Source: Verrucomicrobiaceae bacterium (GTDB lineage: Bacteria; Verrucomicrobiota; Verrucomicrobiia; Verrucomicrobiales; Akkermansiaceae). From it: 64,000 bases of DNA. The stretch lies in the NCBI GenBank assembly GCA_027486655.1, contig JAIXOR010000059.1, positions 1 to 64,000 on the forward strand, read 5' to 3'. Numbering within the stretch: the stretch's first letter is position 1; every line of letters begins with the position of its first letter. Made by a program: the position numbers and the translations under genes. Below, one piece after another: positions 33,661-41,839 of this stretch. The notes under the pieces were generated by a model, which saw only the letters and a list, made by a program, of their open reading frames with translations, ran no database searches and had not been told where the DNA came from.

Positions 33661-35533
33661 GCCACCCGCACTCGGCCCCTTGCTCCAATCGATTTCCTCA
33701 CCCAGCGACGTCAAGAACCTCGCCGACGGGGAGCTTGAAGCCCTCGCCGCCGAGATCCGCCACTCGCTCATCACCTCGCTTTCGAAAACCGGCGGCCACC
33801 TCGGCCCGAACCTGGGGGTGGTCGAGCTGAGCATCGCCCTCCACCGGGTCTTCTCCACACCGGACGACAAGTTCGTCTTCGACGTCGCCCACCAGGGATA
33901 CGTCCACAAGATGCTCACCGGCCGTGCCGACCAGATCCATACGATCCGCACTTACAAGGGCCTCAACGGATTCCTCCTTCGCTCCGAGTCCGAGCACGAC
34001 GCCTACGGCGCAGGCCACGCCGGCACCGCGCTCTCCGCCGCCCTCGGCATGGCCGCCGCCCGCGACCTGGCCGGAGACGATTACCACGTCGTCGCCGTGG
34101 CGGGAGACGCCGCCTTCACCTGCGGCCCCACTCTCGAAGCCCTCAACAACATCGCCGAGACCACCCGCCGCTTCATCGTGGTGCTCAACGACAACGAGTG
34201 GTCCATCGACAAGAACGTCGGTGCCATCGCCCGCTACTTCAACGACCTCCAGACCCACCACACCTTCGCCTCGGTGCGCGCCAAAGCCGCGGAGTTCGTC
34301 GAAAAAATCGCCGGAAAAGCCGCCCGCACCCTCGCCCACAAAGTCGAGGAGGGAGCCAAAAACCTGCTTTTCCCGAACGTGCTCTTCGAAAAGTTCGGCC
34401 TGCGCTACTACGGCCCCATCGACGGTCACGACCTGCCGCTGCTGGTCCGCACCTTCGAGCACCTCAAGACCCTCCACGAGCCCGTCGTCCTCCACATCAT
34501 CACCGAGAAGGGCCGAGGCTACCAGCCCGCCATCGACAACCCCGGCAAGTTCCACGGCCTCGGCACCTATCAGATCGACGACGGCTCCACCGAAACCAGC
34601 AGCACCCCCACCTGCTCGGACATTTTCGGCCGCACCATCACCGATCTCGCCAAGAAGGATCCGAAGATCGTCGCCATCACCGCAGCCATGCCAGGCGGGA
34701 CCAAGCTGGAGATTTTCAAAAACGAACTGCCGGACCGTTATTTCGACGTCGGCATTGCCGAGGAACACGCCGCGCTTTTCGCCTGCGGCCTTGCCACCCA
34801 GGGCTTCCGGCCCTTCCTCGCGATCTATTCGACCTTCATGCAGCGCGCCTATGACATGATCATTCATGACATGGCCCTGCAAGGCCTCCCGGTGCGCCTC
34901 TGCATGGACCGCGGCGGTCTGTCAGGTGACGACGGCCCCACCCACCACGGGCTTTTCGACATCGGCTACCTGCGCCACATCCCCGGCATCATCCACATGC
35001 AGCCGAAGGATGAGGACGAGTTTGCCGACATGCTTTTCACCATGGCGTCCTACGAGGACGGCCCCTCCGCCATCCGCTACCCGCGCGGCTCGATCAAGGG
35101 CACTCCGGTAAAGAAAAAACCCCAGCTGCTCGAAATCGGCAAGGCCGAGGTCGTCGCGGAAGGCAGCGACGTCACCCTGATCGGTCTCGGAACGATGTTC
35201 GAAATGGCGGAACGCACCAAGACGCTGCTTGAGGCCCAAGGGTTCTCGGTCACGCTCATCAATCCCCGCTTCATCAAGCCGATGGACAGTGCCGTCATCG
35301 AGCGCTTCGCACGCCAGTGCCGCGTGATCTGCACCTTCGAGGACCACGTGCTGATGCACGGTTTCGGAGCCGGCGTCATCGAGCATCTGCACTCCGCCGG
35401 CATCCACACGCCCGTCGAACGCATCGGCTGGCCGGATGAGTTCGTCGAGCACGGAAAACCGGACATCCTGCGCCAGCTCCACGGCCTCACCCCGGAAGCA
35501 GCCATGGATAAAATTATCCCGCATTTGCGTTAA
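33641..35533 (+). CDS. dxs: 1-deoxy-D-xylulose-5-phosphate synthase
   Basis: 630 residues, normal length. The three transketolase-like domains are present: SKTGGHLGPNLGVVELSIAL with the catalytic-site His, YGAGHAGTALSAALGMAAA, the diphosphate-binding region, VGIAEEHAALFACGLATQG with the catalytic Glu, and a C-terminal domain. It condenses pyruvate and glyceraldehyde 3-phosphate with thiamine diphosphate at the entry to the MEP isoprenoid pathway, which also supplies undecaprenyl carriers for uppP. The thiamine-binding motif reads GDAAFTCGPTLEALNN near residue 154 instead of the usual GDG, with LNDNEWSIDKNVGA after it, suggesting a divergent Dxs branch. It overlaps xseB by 20 bases. Confidence 0.93.
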   Translation: MTSASSEPPALGPLLQSISSPSDVKNLADGELEALAAEIRHSLITSLSKTGGHLGPNLGVVELSIALHRVFSTPDDKFVFDVAHQGYVHKMLTGRADQIHTIRTYKGLNGFLLRSESEHDAYGAGHAGTALSAALGMAAARDLAGDDYHVVAVAGDAAFTCGPTLEALNNIAETTRRFIVVLNDNEWSIDKNVGAIARYFNDLQTHHTFASVRAKAAEFVEKIAGKAARTLAHKVEEGAKNLLFPNVLFEKFGLRYYGPIDGHDLPLLVRTFEHLKTLHEPVVLHIITEKGRGYQPAIDNPGKFHGLGTYQIDDGSTETSSTPTCSDIFGRTITDLAKKDPKIVAITAAMPGGTKLEIFKNELPDRYFDVGIAEEHAALFACGLATQGFRPFLAIYSTFMQRAYDMIIHDMALQGLPVRLCMDRGGLSGDDGPTHHGLFDIGYLRHIPGIIHMQPKDEDEFADMLFTMASYEDGPSAIRYPRGSIKGTPVKKKPQLLEIGKAEVVAEGSDVTLIGLGTMFEMAERTKTLLEAQGFSVTLINPRFIKPMDSAVIERFARQCRVICTFEDHVLMHGFGAGVIEHLHSAGIHTPVERIGWPDEFVEHGKPDILRQLHGLTPEAAMDKIIPHLR

Positions 35534-35629
35534 GCGGACCCCACTCGGGCCGCAAAAAACCACAACATCAACCGCATTCCGGGTTGCGGCGGCATGTCGA
35601 TTCGCTACCGTGCCGCAAAGCGCTCTCCC

Positions 35630-36409
35630 ATGGCACAACCCACCGCCCGCCCGTCCACCAATCCCGCCGCCCGCCCGCTCGGCAAACGTGTGCTCCTCAT
35701 GGGCACCTGCCTCTGTGACGCCTTCTACGACGACGTCGCCCGCGCCACCGTCGAGATCCTCGAACACCTCGGCCTCTCGGTCGAGTTTCCCGAGGACCAG
35801 ACCTGCTGCAGCCAGCCCGCCTTCAACTCGGGCGAGTGGGACGCCTCCCGCAAGGTGGCCAGGCACTGCGCCAAGGTCTTCGCCGGAGACCTCCCGGTGA
35901 TCGTCCCCTCCGGTTCCTGCGCGGCGATGAACCGCCATGGCAACCTCCTCCAGTTCGAGGAAGCCCCGGATCCATCCGTCACCTCGCTCGCCAACCGCAC
36001 CTGGGAACTCATCGACTTCCTCTACAACGGCCTCGGCATCAAAACCTGGCCCGGCAGTTTCGACAAGCCCACCCGCATCGCCTTCCACCGCTCCTGCCAC
36101 AGCCGCGGCACCGAAACCGGCAAGGCTGTTAGAACATTGCTCTCCTCCATCGGCAACGCCGAGGTCATCCCCTTCGGCCAGCAGGAACAATGCTGCGGCT
36201 TTGGCGGCACCTTCTCGGTCACCTTCCCCCACATCTCCGGGCAGATGGGAACCCTCAAGCTCGACAACATCCTCGACACCCGCCCGGACATGCTCGCCGG
36301 CATCGACATGTCCTGCCTCATGCACCTCTCCGGACTCGCCACCAACCAGGGCAGGCAGGTCCCTCACAAACACGTCATCCAGATCCTCAGGGACACGCTC
36401 AAGAAATGA
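35630..36409 (+). CDS. lutA: Lactate utilisation protein LutA ((Fe-S)-binding, CCG domains)
   Basis: 259 residues from ATG 35630; ATG 35594 is possible, but a weak promoter-like TTGCGG/TACCGT pair at 35584-35611 favours the later one. Two CCG-type cysteine-rich domains occur: MGTCLCDAFYDD with DQTCCSQPAFNSGEW, and HRSCHSRGTETGK with QEQCCGFGGTFSV. These are the iron-sulfur and substrate-side motifs of LutA/YkgE and the heterodisulfide-reductase B family. With LutB and LutC it oxidises L-lactate to pyruvate in the cytoplasm. Its stop overlaps the lutB start by ATGA (36406-36409). Confidence 0.9.
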   Translation: MAQPTARPSTNPAARPLGKRVLLMGTCLCDAFYDDVARATVEILEHLGLSVEFPEDQTCCSQPAFNSGEWDASRKVARHCAKVFAGDLPVIVPSGSCAAMNRHGNLLQFEEAPDPSVTSLANRTWELIDFLYNGLGIKTWPGSFDKPTRIAFHRSCHSRGTETGKAVRTLLSSIGNAEVIPFGQQEQCCGFGGTFSVTFPHISGQMGTLKLDNILDTRPDMLAGIDMSCLMHLSGLATNQGRQVPHKHVIQILRDTLKK

Positions 36410-37818
36410 TCGGCAACCAACCCATCGACCTCTACGCCCGGAAAATCTCCGACGAAAAACAGCACTCGGTGCTCGACGGAGCCTCGTCCGGCACGGACAA
36501 GCGCTACAAGGTCCTCCATCAGGATTACCAGGATCCCGACGCGCTCCGCAAGCTCGCCGCCTCCATCAAGGACCACACGCTCCACCATCTCGACGAGTAT
36601 CTCGCCAAGGCCGAGCAGGCCCTCGTTTCCCGCGGTGCGAAGGTCCACTACGCCGCCACCGGCGAGGATGCCAAGCAGACCATTCTTGATATCCTCCGCT
36701 CCCACGGCGTCACCCGGCTCACCAAGTCGAAGTCGATGGCCGCCGAGGAGATCCACCTCAATCCGTTTCTGATAGAGAACGGCATCGAGTGCCTCGAGTC
36801 GGACCTCGGCGAGTTCATCATCCAGCTCGACGACGACGAGCCCTCCCACATCGTCAAGCCGATCATCCACAAGAACCGCCGCGAGATCGCCCGCACCTTC
36901 CAGCGCGAAGGCATCGCCGCGGATTACAATGACGATCCGGAAACCATCACCCGCCGCGCCCGGGTCTTCCTCCGCGAGAAATACATGAAGGCCGAGGCAG
37001 GCATCACCGGCGCCAACTTCGTCTGCGCGGACAGCGGCCGCCTCCTGCTGGTGACCAACGAGGGGAACTCGCGCTTCGGCATGGCCCCGGTGCCCGTGCA
37101 CATCGCTCTGGTCGGCATCGAAAAGGTGATCCCGCGCGAACAGGACCTCGCGGTTTTCCTCAATCTGTTAGGCCGCTCCGCCACCGGCCAGCAGCTCACG
37201 GTTTACACCGAGTTCATCAACGGCCCGAAGTCCGCCACGCAGCCGGACGGCCCCGAGCACATGCACGTCGTCTTCATGGACAACGGCCGCACCGACGTGC
37301 TCGCCTCGAACTGCCGGGAAATCCTCCGCTGCATCCGCTGCGGCGCCTGCCAGAACGTCTGCCCGGTTTACCGCCAGGCCTCCGGCCACGCCTACCGCTC
37401 GACCTACGGCGGCCCCGTCGGAGCAGTGCTCTCGCCCCTCCTCTTCGGCGATCGTTTCCCGGAGCTTGCGGACCTGCCCAAGGCCTCGTCCCTCTGCGGT
37501 GCCTGCAATGAGGTCTGCCCGGTGGACATCCCGATCCCCGATCTTCTCCTGCGCCTGCGCGACAAGGCGAAGCGCGAGCACGTCCACTCGCCCGCCGCCA
37601 TTCCCATGTCGCCCTTCGCCACCCTGGCCACCTCGCCCTCGCTTTGGCGCACGGCGATGACCATGTCCAAGGCGATGAACCACCTTCCCATCCAGGTCGC
37701 GCCGATCAAGCCGCTCCAGGACTGGCTCGGCCAGCGCACCCTTCCGGAATCCCACGGCGGAGACTTCCGGAAGTGGTTCAAGGATCGGAAAAAAGGGACG
37801 CATACGCCCGCCGGTTGA
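36406..37818 (+). CDS. lutB: Lactate utilisation protein LutB (iron-sulfur LUD protein)
   Basis: 470 residues from ATG 36406, overlapping the lutA stop. The N-terminal LUD domain (about 60-300) includes HGVTRLTKSKSMAAEEIHLN and GITGANFVCADSGRLLLVTN. A double [4Fe-4S] ferredoxin-like region follows with CIRCGACQNVCPVY (about 305-320) and CGACNEVCPVDIPI (about 363-376). The C-terminus is the usual LutB tail. It carries electrons from lactate oxidation by the LutABC complex. The length matches LutB/YkgF. lutC is not next to it but 3.1 kb downstream at 40946. TTA at 37166 lies in CTGTTAGGC. Confidence 0.94.
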   Translation: MIGNQPIDLYARKISDEKQHSVLDGASSGTDKRYKVLHQDYQDPDALRKLAASIKDHTLHHLDEYLAKAEQALVSRGAKVHYAATGEDAKQTILDILRSHGVTRLTKSKSMAAEEIHLNPFLIENGIECLESDLGEFIIQLDDDEPSHIVKPIIHKNRREIARTFQREGIAADYNDDPETITRRARVFLREKYMKAEAGITGANFVCADSGRLLLVTNEGNSRFGMAPVPVHIALVGIEKVIPREQDLAVFLNLLGRSATGQQLTVYTEFINGPKSATQPDGPEHMHVVFMDNGRTDVLASNCREILRCIRCGACQNVCPVYRQASGHAYRSTYGGPVGAVLSPLLFGDRFPELADLPKASSLCGACNEVCPVDIPIPDLLLRLRDKAKREHVHSPAAIPMSPFATLATSPSLWRTAMTMSKAMNHLPIQVAPIKPLQDWLGQRTLPESHGGDFRKWFKDRKKGTHTPAG

Positions 37819-37963
37819 GACCATGGCGGCGGCGGCACAGGCCATCGGTGAAAAAATCCCCGGGGTTCGTGTTACCTCCGGAAGACTTCGGCTCAAGAAG
37901 AGGATGTGGATGCCGCTTTGGATCCACAAACGCCCATCCCCACTCACCCGAACCGTCCCATCC

Positions 37964-39487
37964 ATGAAATCCACGACCACCGCCCTCGCCTCGCTGCTTC
38001 TGGCCTTCACCACCGGTCACGGCATCGCCCAATCCATCCGCAACGGCGATGCCAACAACAACCTCTTCCAACAAGCGGCCGGCGACCTGTCGGTGCGCGA
38101 CGTCAGCTTCAACTTCCTCGCTGGAAACGACCGCCTTCTCCTTCTTCGCAACGACGATCTCGCCGGACTCAACACCGGCGTGGCCAACATGGGCAGCGGT
38201 CGCGACGTCGTGATGACCTCGTTCAACATGTCCGGCACCTTCAATCTCGGCTCCGGCGATGATTTCTTCTTCTGCGGGGGCGACGTGAGCTTCAACGGCA
38301 ACGCCACCGACATCCTCGTCCTGGGCGGAGCGGGCAACGACCTCATCGTCGTCACCACCGATTTCTGCGATTACGCCGGCGAGGCAGGCAACGATGTCTT
38401 CGTCAGCGACGGCAGCCGGAACCGCTTCGATGGTGGAGACGGAAACGACACCTACAGCGCGGAGGTCGCCGACACCGCCGCGCGGATCGATCTCGCCGAG
38501 GGCCTGGCTTTCGCCCGCTTCACCACGGGAGAACAACTCTTCAGCATCGAAAACGCGCGTGGATCCTCCGGAGACGATGTGATTTTCGGAGACTCCAACG
38601 CCAACCGCATCGATGGCCTGGACGGCGACGATTCCATCGACGGAGATCCCGGTGACGATACGATCTCGGGCGGCGCAGGCACCAACGAACTGGAAGGCAA
38701 CACCGGCACCGACACCCTGGTCATTCAAGGCACGGTGCTTTCGAAAACCCGCCTCACCGCCAGCATCATCCGCGTCACCGGCGCGAACGACGGCGTGCCA
38801 TTCACCCACACCGCATCGGGTTTCGAACAGGTGTCCGTGAACAACAGCCTTCAGTCGATCGCCTTCTTCATGGGCGAATCCTCCATCAACACCCCCACCC
38901 CTTCCTTCATCGCGGAAACCCCGGTGGAGGCGGCCATCACCGGCTTTGGCAACGGGCTCACCCGCAACGGCAACTCCTCTGCAAACACCCTTGAAGGCGC
39001 AACCGGTCACGACGACCTCGCCGGCCTCGGTGGCAATGACACGCTCAAGGGCAGGGAAGGCGATGACTTCCTGCTCGGCGGCTCGGGCGAGGACCGCCTC
39101 CTCGGCGGCGATGGCACGGACACACTCGACGGCGGCACCGGTGCCGACGTGCTCACCGGCGGCCTTGGAAACGACCGCTTCCTTTTCACCACGTCGTTCT
39201 CGGACGGGGCGGACACGCTCACCGATTTCCAAGCCGGCAGCGACTCGCTCGGATTCAAGGCAAGCCTCGTCGGCGACCTGCCGTCCGGGCCGATCGAGTC
39301 CCGCCGATTCAAATCCCTCTCCTCCTCGAATGGTGCCGTGGACTCGGATGACCGCTTCATTTACAACCGCTCGAACGGTCAACTCCACTTCGACAAAAAC
39401 GGTTCCGCCTCCGGTGGCCGCGTGCGGATCGCCACCCTGCCCACCAACCTCGATTTGACCGCCGCGGATATCACCATCTTCCGTTGA
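37964..39487 (+). CDS. Secreted RTX-type calcium-binding repeat protein
   Basis: 507 residues from ATG 37964 with signal peptide TTTALASLLLAFTTGHGIAQ. Most of the protein is hemolysin-type repeats of the form GGxGxDxL: GGAGNDLIVV, GGDGNDTY, GLDGDDSIDGDPGDDTISGG, and near the C-terminus GLGGNDTLKGREGDDFLLGG and GGTGADVLTGGLGNDRFLF. The parallel beta-roll formed by such repeats folds on binding calcium outside the cell. The C-terminal block (DRFIYNRSNGQLHFDKNGSA) is the usual capping domain. Unlike type I-secreted RTX toxins it has a Sec signal, and no type I export genes are nearby. Its role is unknown, perhaps matrix or surface. It separates lutAB from metY-lutC. Confidence 0.85.
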   Translation: MKSTTTALASLLLAFTTGHGIAQSIRNGDANNNLFQQAAGDLSVRDVSFNFLAGNDRLLLLRNDDLAGLNTGVANMGSGRDVVMTSFNMSGTFNLGSGDDFFFCGGDVSFNGNATDILVLGGAGNDLIVVTTDFCDYAGEAGNDVFVSDGSRNRFDGGDGNDTYSAEVADTAARIDLAEGLAFARFTTGEQLFSIENARGSSGDDVIFGDSNANRIDGLDGDDSIDGDPGDDTISGGAGTNELEGNTGTDTLVIQGTVLSKTRLTASIIRVTGANDGVPFTHTASGFEQVSVNNSLQSIAFFMGESSINTPTPSFIAETPVEAAITGFGNGLTRNGNSSANTLEGATGHDDLAGLGGNDTLKGREGDDFLLGGSGEDRLLGGDGTDTLDGGTGADVLTGGLGNDRFLFTTSFSDGADTLTDFQAGSDSLGFKASLVGDLPSGPIESRRFKSLSSSNGAVDSDDRFIYNRSNGQLHFDKNGSASGGRVRIATLPTNLDLTAADITIFR

Positions 39488-39628
39488 TCCGGAAGACAGC
39501 GGCACGGAATGGAACACACCCGCCTTGATGAAAACCCACCACGATTTCACGATCGAATCCGGGATTTCGGATTGCCGGTCGGTTCCCCACGGGTTGATAT
39601 CCGGCAGGAAATCCATCGCCTCCCGCCC

Positions 39629-40921
39629 ATGAAACTCGAATCCCTCTGCCTGCACGCCGGTTACTCCTCGGATCCCGCCACCCATGCCTGTGCGGTGCCG
39701 GTTTACCGGACAGCGTCGTATGTCTTCGACAGCACGGAGCACGCCGCCAACCTCTTCGCCCTGCGCGAACTGGGAAACATCTACACCCGCTTGATGAATC
39801 CCACCCACGACGTGCTCGAACAGCGCGTCGCCGCCCTTGAAGGCGGAGCCGCCGGCCTTGCGATCTCCTCCGGCACCTCGGCCATCTTCTACGCCATCAT
39901 CACCCTGGCCCGCGCCGGCGACAACATCGTTTCCGCACGCAACCTCTACGGAGGCACTTACACGCAGTTCAAGGACATCCTGCCGGACCTCGGCATCGAG
40001 GTGCGCTTTGTCGATTCCAACGACCCCGAAAACTTCGCCAGGGCGGCCGATGAGAAAACCCGCGCCTTCTTCTGCGAAAGCGTCTCGAACCCGGCACTGG
40101 AAATCTCGGACATCGAGGCCATCGCCAACACCGCCCACGGCCTCGGCCTGCCGCTCATCGTCGATTCCACATTCTCCACCCCCTACCTCACGCGGCCCAT
40201 CGAATTCGGCGCGGACATCGTCGTCCACTCGCTCACCAAATGGCTCGGCGGTCACGGCGCGGGCATCGGCGGCATCGTCATCGACTCCGGAAAATTCAAC
40301 TGGGCCGGCGGCAAACATCCGCTCTTCGACCAGGCGGACCCGTCCTACCACGGCCTGCGCTGGGGCCACGACCTGCCCGCGCCGCTCGCCCCGCTCGCCT
40401 ACATCCTGCGCATGCGCACCGGCCCGCTGCGCAACCTCGGTGCCTGCCTCTCGCCCGACAACGCGTGGATCGCCCTGCAAGGCATCGAAACCCTGCCGCT
40501 GCGCATGGAACGCCACTGCGAAAACGCGCTCGCCGCCGCCAAACACCTGCAAAACCACCCGGCCGTCGAGTGGGTGCGCTTCCCCGGCCTGCCCGGTGAC
40601 CCGCAGGAAAAACTCAATGCCAAATACCTCCGCGGCAAGGGCGGCTCCATGGTCGTCTTCGGCATCAAGGGCGGTGCCACGGCGGGCGCGAAGTTCATCG
40701 ACTCGCTGAAGATGTTCAAGCACCTCGCCAACGTCGGCGATGCCAAGTCCCTCGCCATCCACCCCGCCACCACCACCCACTCCCAGCTCAACGAGGAACA
40801 ACAACGCGCCGCCGGCATCCCGCCGGAACTCATCCGCCTCTCCGTCGGCATCGAACACATCGACGACATCCTCGCCGACCTCGACCAGGCACTCGCCGCG
40901 GCATCGGAGTCAAACCGGTGA
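39629..40921 (+). CDS. metY: O-acetylhomoserine sulfhydrylase (Cys/Met metabolism PLP enzyme)
   Basis: 430 residues from ATG 39629 (MKLESLCLHAGYSSDPATHA). PLP-enzyme blocks: YTRLMNPTHDVLEQRVAALE, SSGTSAIFYAIITLARAGDN, DSTFSTPYLTRPIEFGADIV and VVHSLTKWLGGHG with the PLP-binding lysine in SLTKW. The length and the extended C-terminal half (THSQLNEEQQRAAGIPPELI) fit MetY-type O-acetylhomoserine sulfhydrylases, which make homocysteine from sulfide, rather than the shorter cystathionine synthases/lyases. A weak promoter-like TTGCCG-N17-TGATAT is at 39572-39600. No SAM riboswitch was seen in the 141-base leader region. lutC follows after 24 bases. Confidence 0.9.
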   Translation: MKLESLCLHAGYSSDPATHACAVPVYRTASYVFDSTEHAANLFALRELGNIYTRLMNPTHDVLEQRVAALEGGAAGLAISSGTSAIFYAIITLARAGDNIVSARNLYGGTYTQFKDILPDLGIEVRFVDSNDPENFARAADEKTRAFFCESVSNPALEISDIEAIANTAHGLGLPLIVDSTFSTPYLTRPIEFGADIVVHSLTKWLGGHGAGIGGIVIDSGKFNWAGGKHPLFDQADPSYHGLRWGHDLPAPLAPLAYILRMRTGPLRNLGACLSPDNAWIALQGIETLPLRMERHCENALAAAKHLQNHPAVEWVRFPGLPGDPQEKLNAKYLRGKGGSMVVFGIKGGATAGAKFIDSLKMFKHLANVGDAKSLAIHPATTTHSQLNEEQQRAAGIPPELIRLSVGIEHIDDILADLDQALAAASESNR

Positions 40922-40945
40922 CCCGACCCAACTCTCCGATTCCCC

Positions 40946-41566
40946 ATGAACATCCCCGACCATCGCTCGTCCATCTTCGATAAAATCCAGGCCGCCACCG
41001 GCACCCTGAAGTCCAAGGCCGCGCTGCCGGATTACGACCTCAGCGTCACCCACTCGCTGCCGAAACTCGAGGGCACCGACCTCTGGCAGATCTTCTGCCG
41101 CAACTTCAAGGCGGTGAACGGCAAGCCGATGGATTCGGTGGCGGAACTCGCCGCCTTCCTCAAATCCACCAACCAGCTCACCGGCTACTGCGATCCCGCG
41201 CTGATGGACGCGGTGGGATCGAAACTCGCAGCCGAGGGATTGACGGTGGAGACCTCCTACGATCGCGAGCGTTATGAAGTCTATCAGTTCGGCATCACCC
41301 GCGCCTCGGGAGCCATCGCGGAGTCCGGCAGCGTGATCCTCGACGACGAGCGCACCTCCCACCGCCTCGCCGCGCTTTCACCCTGGGTGCACGTCGCCGT
41401 GCTGGAAAACCACGAGATCCACCGCACCATCCCCGACGCCATCGCCGCATTCGGCGAAAGCCCCAACATCATCTGGTGCACCGGTCCTTCAAAAACGGCC
41501 GACGTCGAGGGCATCCTCATCGAGGGCGTGCACGGCCCGGGAGAGCAAGTCGTCCTCAGGATCTGA
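40946..41566 (+). CDS. lutC: Lactate utilisation protein LutC (LUD domain)
   Basis: 206 residues with a single LUD domain: ELAAFLKSTNQLTGYCDPAL, then RYEVYQFGITRASGAIAESG and SVILDDERTSHRLAALSPWV, ending in GPSKTADVEGILIEGVHGPG, the classical LutC/YkgG C-terminus. It completes the LutABC lactate-oxidising complex with the genes at 35630-37818. It is probably cotranscribed with metY. It converges with lepA across 273 bases that hold a set of hairpins (41629-41795). Confidence 0.9.
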   Translation: MNIPDHRSSIFDKIQAATGTLKSKAALPDYDLSVTHSLPKLEGTDLWQIFCRNFKAVNGKPMDSVAELAAFLKSTNQLTGYCDPALMDAVGSKLAAEGLTVETSYDRERYEVYQFGITRASGAIAESGSVILDDERTSHRLAALSPWVHVAVLENHEIHRTIPDAIAAFGESPNIIWCTGPSKTADVEGILIEGVHGPGEQVVLRI

Positions 41567-41628
41567 TCTCGCCAAAGGCGCTTTGACCCGCCACATCGGG
41601 CCTCATGGTTTCATGGGAGTTCGTGGCT

Positions 41629-41795
41629 GAAGCGATCGCGGGAAAAACCGCAGGGGTGCCCTCGTCGCCCTAACAAGCCGGGCTGCCGAACCCGGCGCAT
41701 GATCGCTTCGAAGCATCGTCCCGCTCACGGTCGATGGGTGGGCCGGTGTTGATGGAAGAGGTCAGCACATCCCCCTCCGGCAGGTCTCGCCGGAG
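41629..41795. ncRNA. Candidate structured non-coding RNA between lutC and lepA
   Basis: Several consecutive helices can be drawn in this intergenic region. A 9-base-pair closing stem (GAAGCGATC 41629-41637 with GATCGCTTC 41701-41709) encloses three hairpins (638-651, 652-662, 677-696). Three more follow: 41714-41736 (CATCG...CGATG), 41746-41768 (GTGTTGA with TCAGCAC) and 41775-41795 (CTCCGGC with GCCGGAG). No coding frame fits. Both flanking genes point into the region, so it is not a 5' leader, and no T-run marks a simple terminator. It does not match tmRNA, SRP RNA, RNase P RNA or a riboswitch class I know. The strand is undecided. High GC makes chance hairpins common, hence the low confidence. 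Confidence 0.35.
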
Positions 41796-41839
41796 AATCC
41801 AAGATCCGGCGTCCCGGGACACTCGATCGGCCGCAGGTT

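Noticed and set aside
37964..39487. RTX-repeat protein as a secreted toxin
   Set aside because: It has a Sec signal peptide, no toxin domain and no type I secretion genes nearby; calcium-binding repeats alone do not indicate toxicity.
39488..39628. Possible SAM or SAH riboswitch before metY
   Set aside because: The 141 bases show none of the conserved core sequences or a matching junction.
41778..41795. Minus-strand GAGACCTGCC resembling the B12 box of cobalamin riboswitches
   Set aside because: The other conserved core elements are missing and no gene starts downstream on that strand; the match is one side of an ordinary hairpin.
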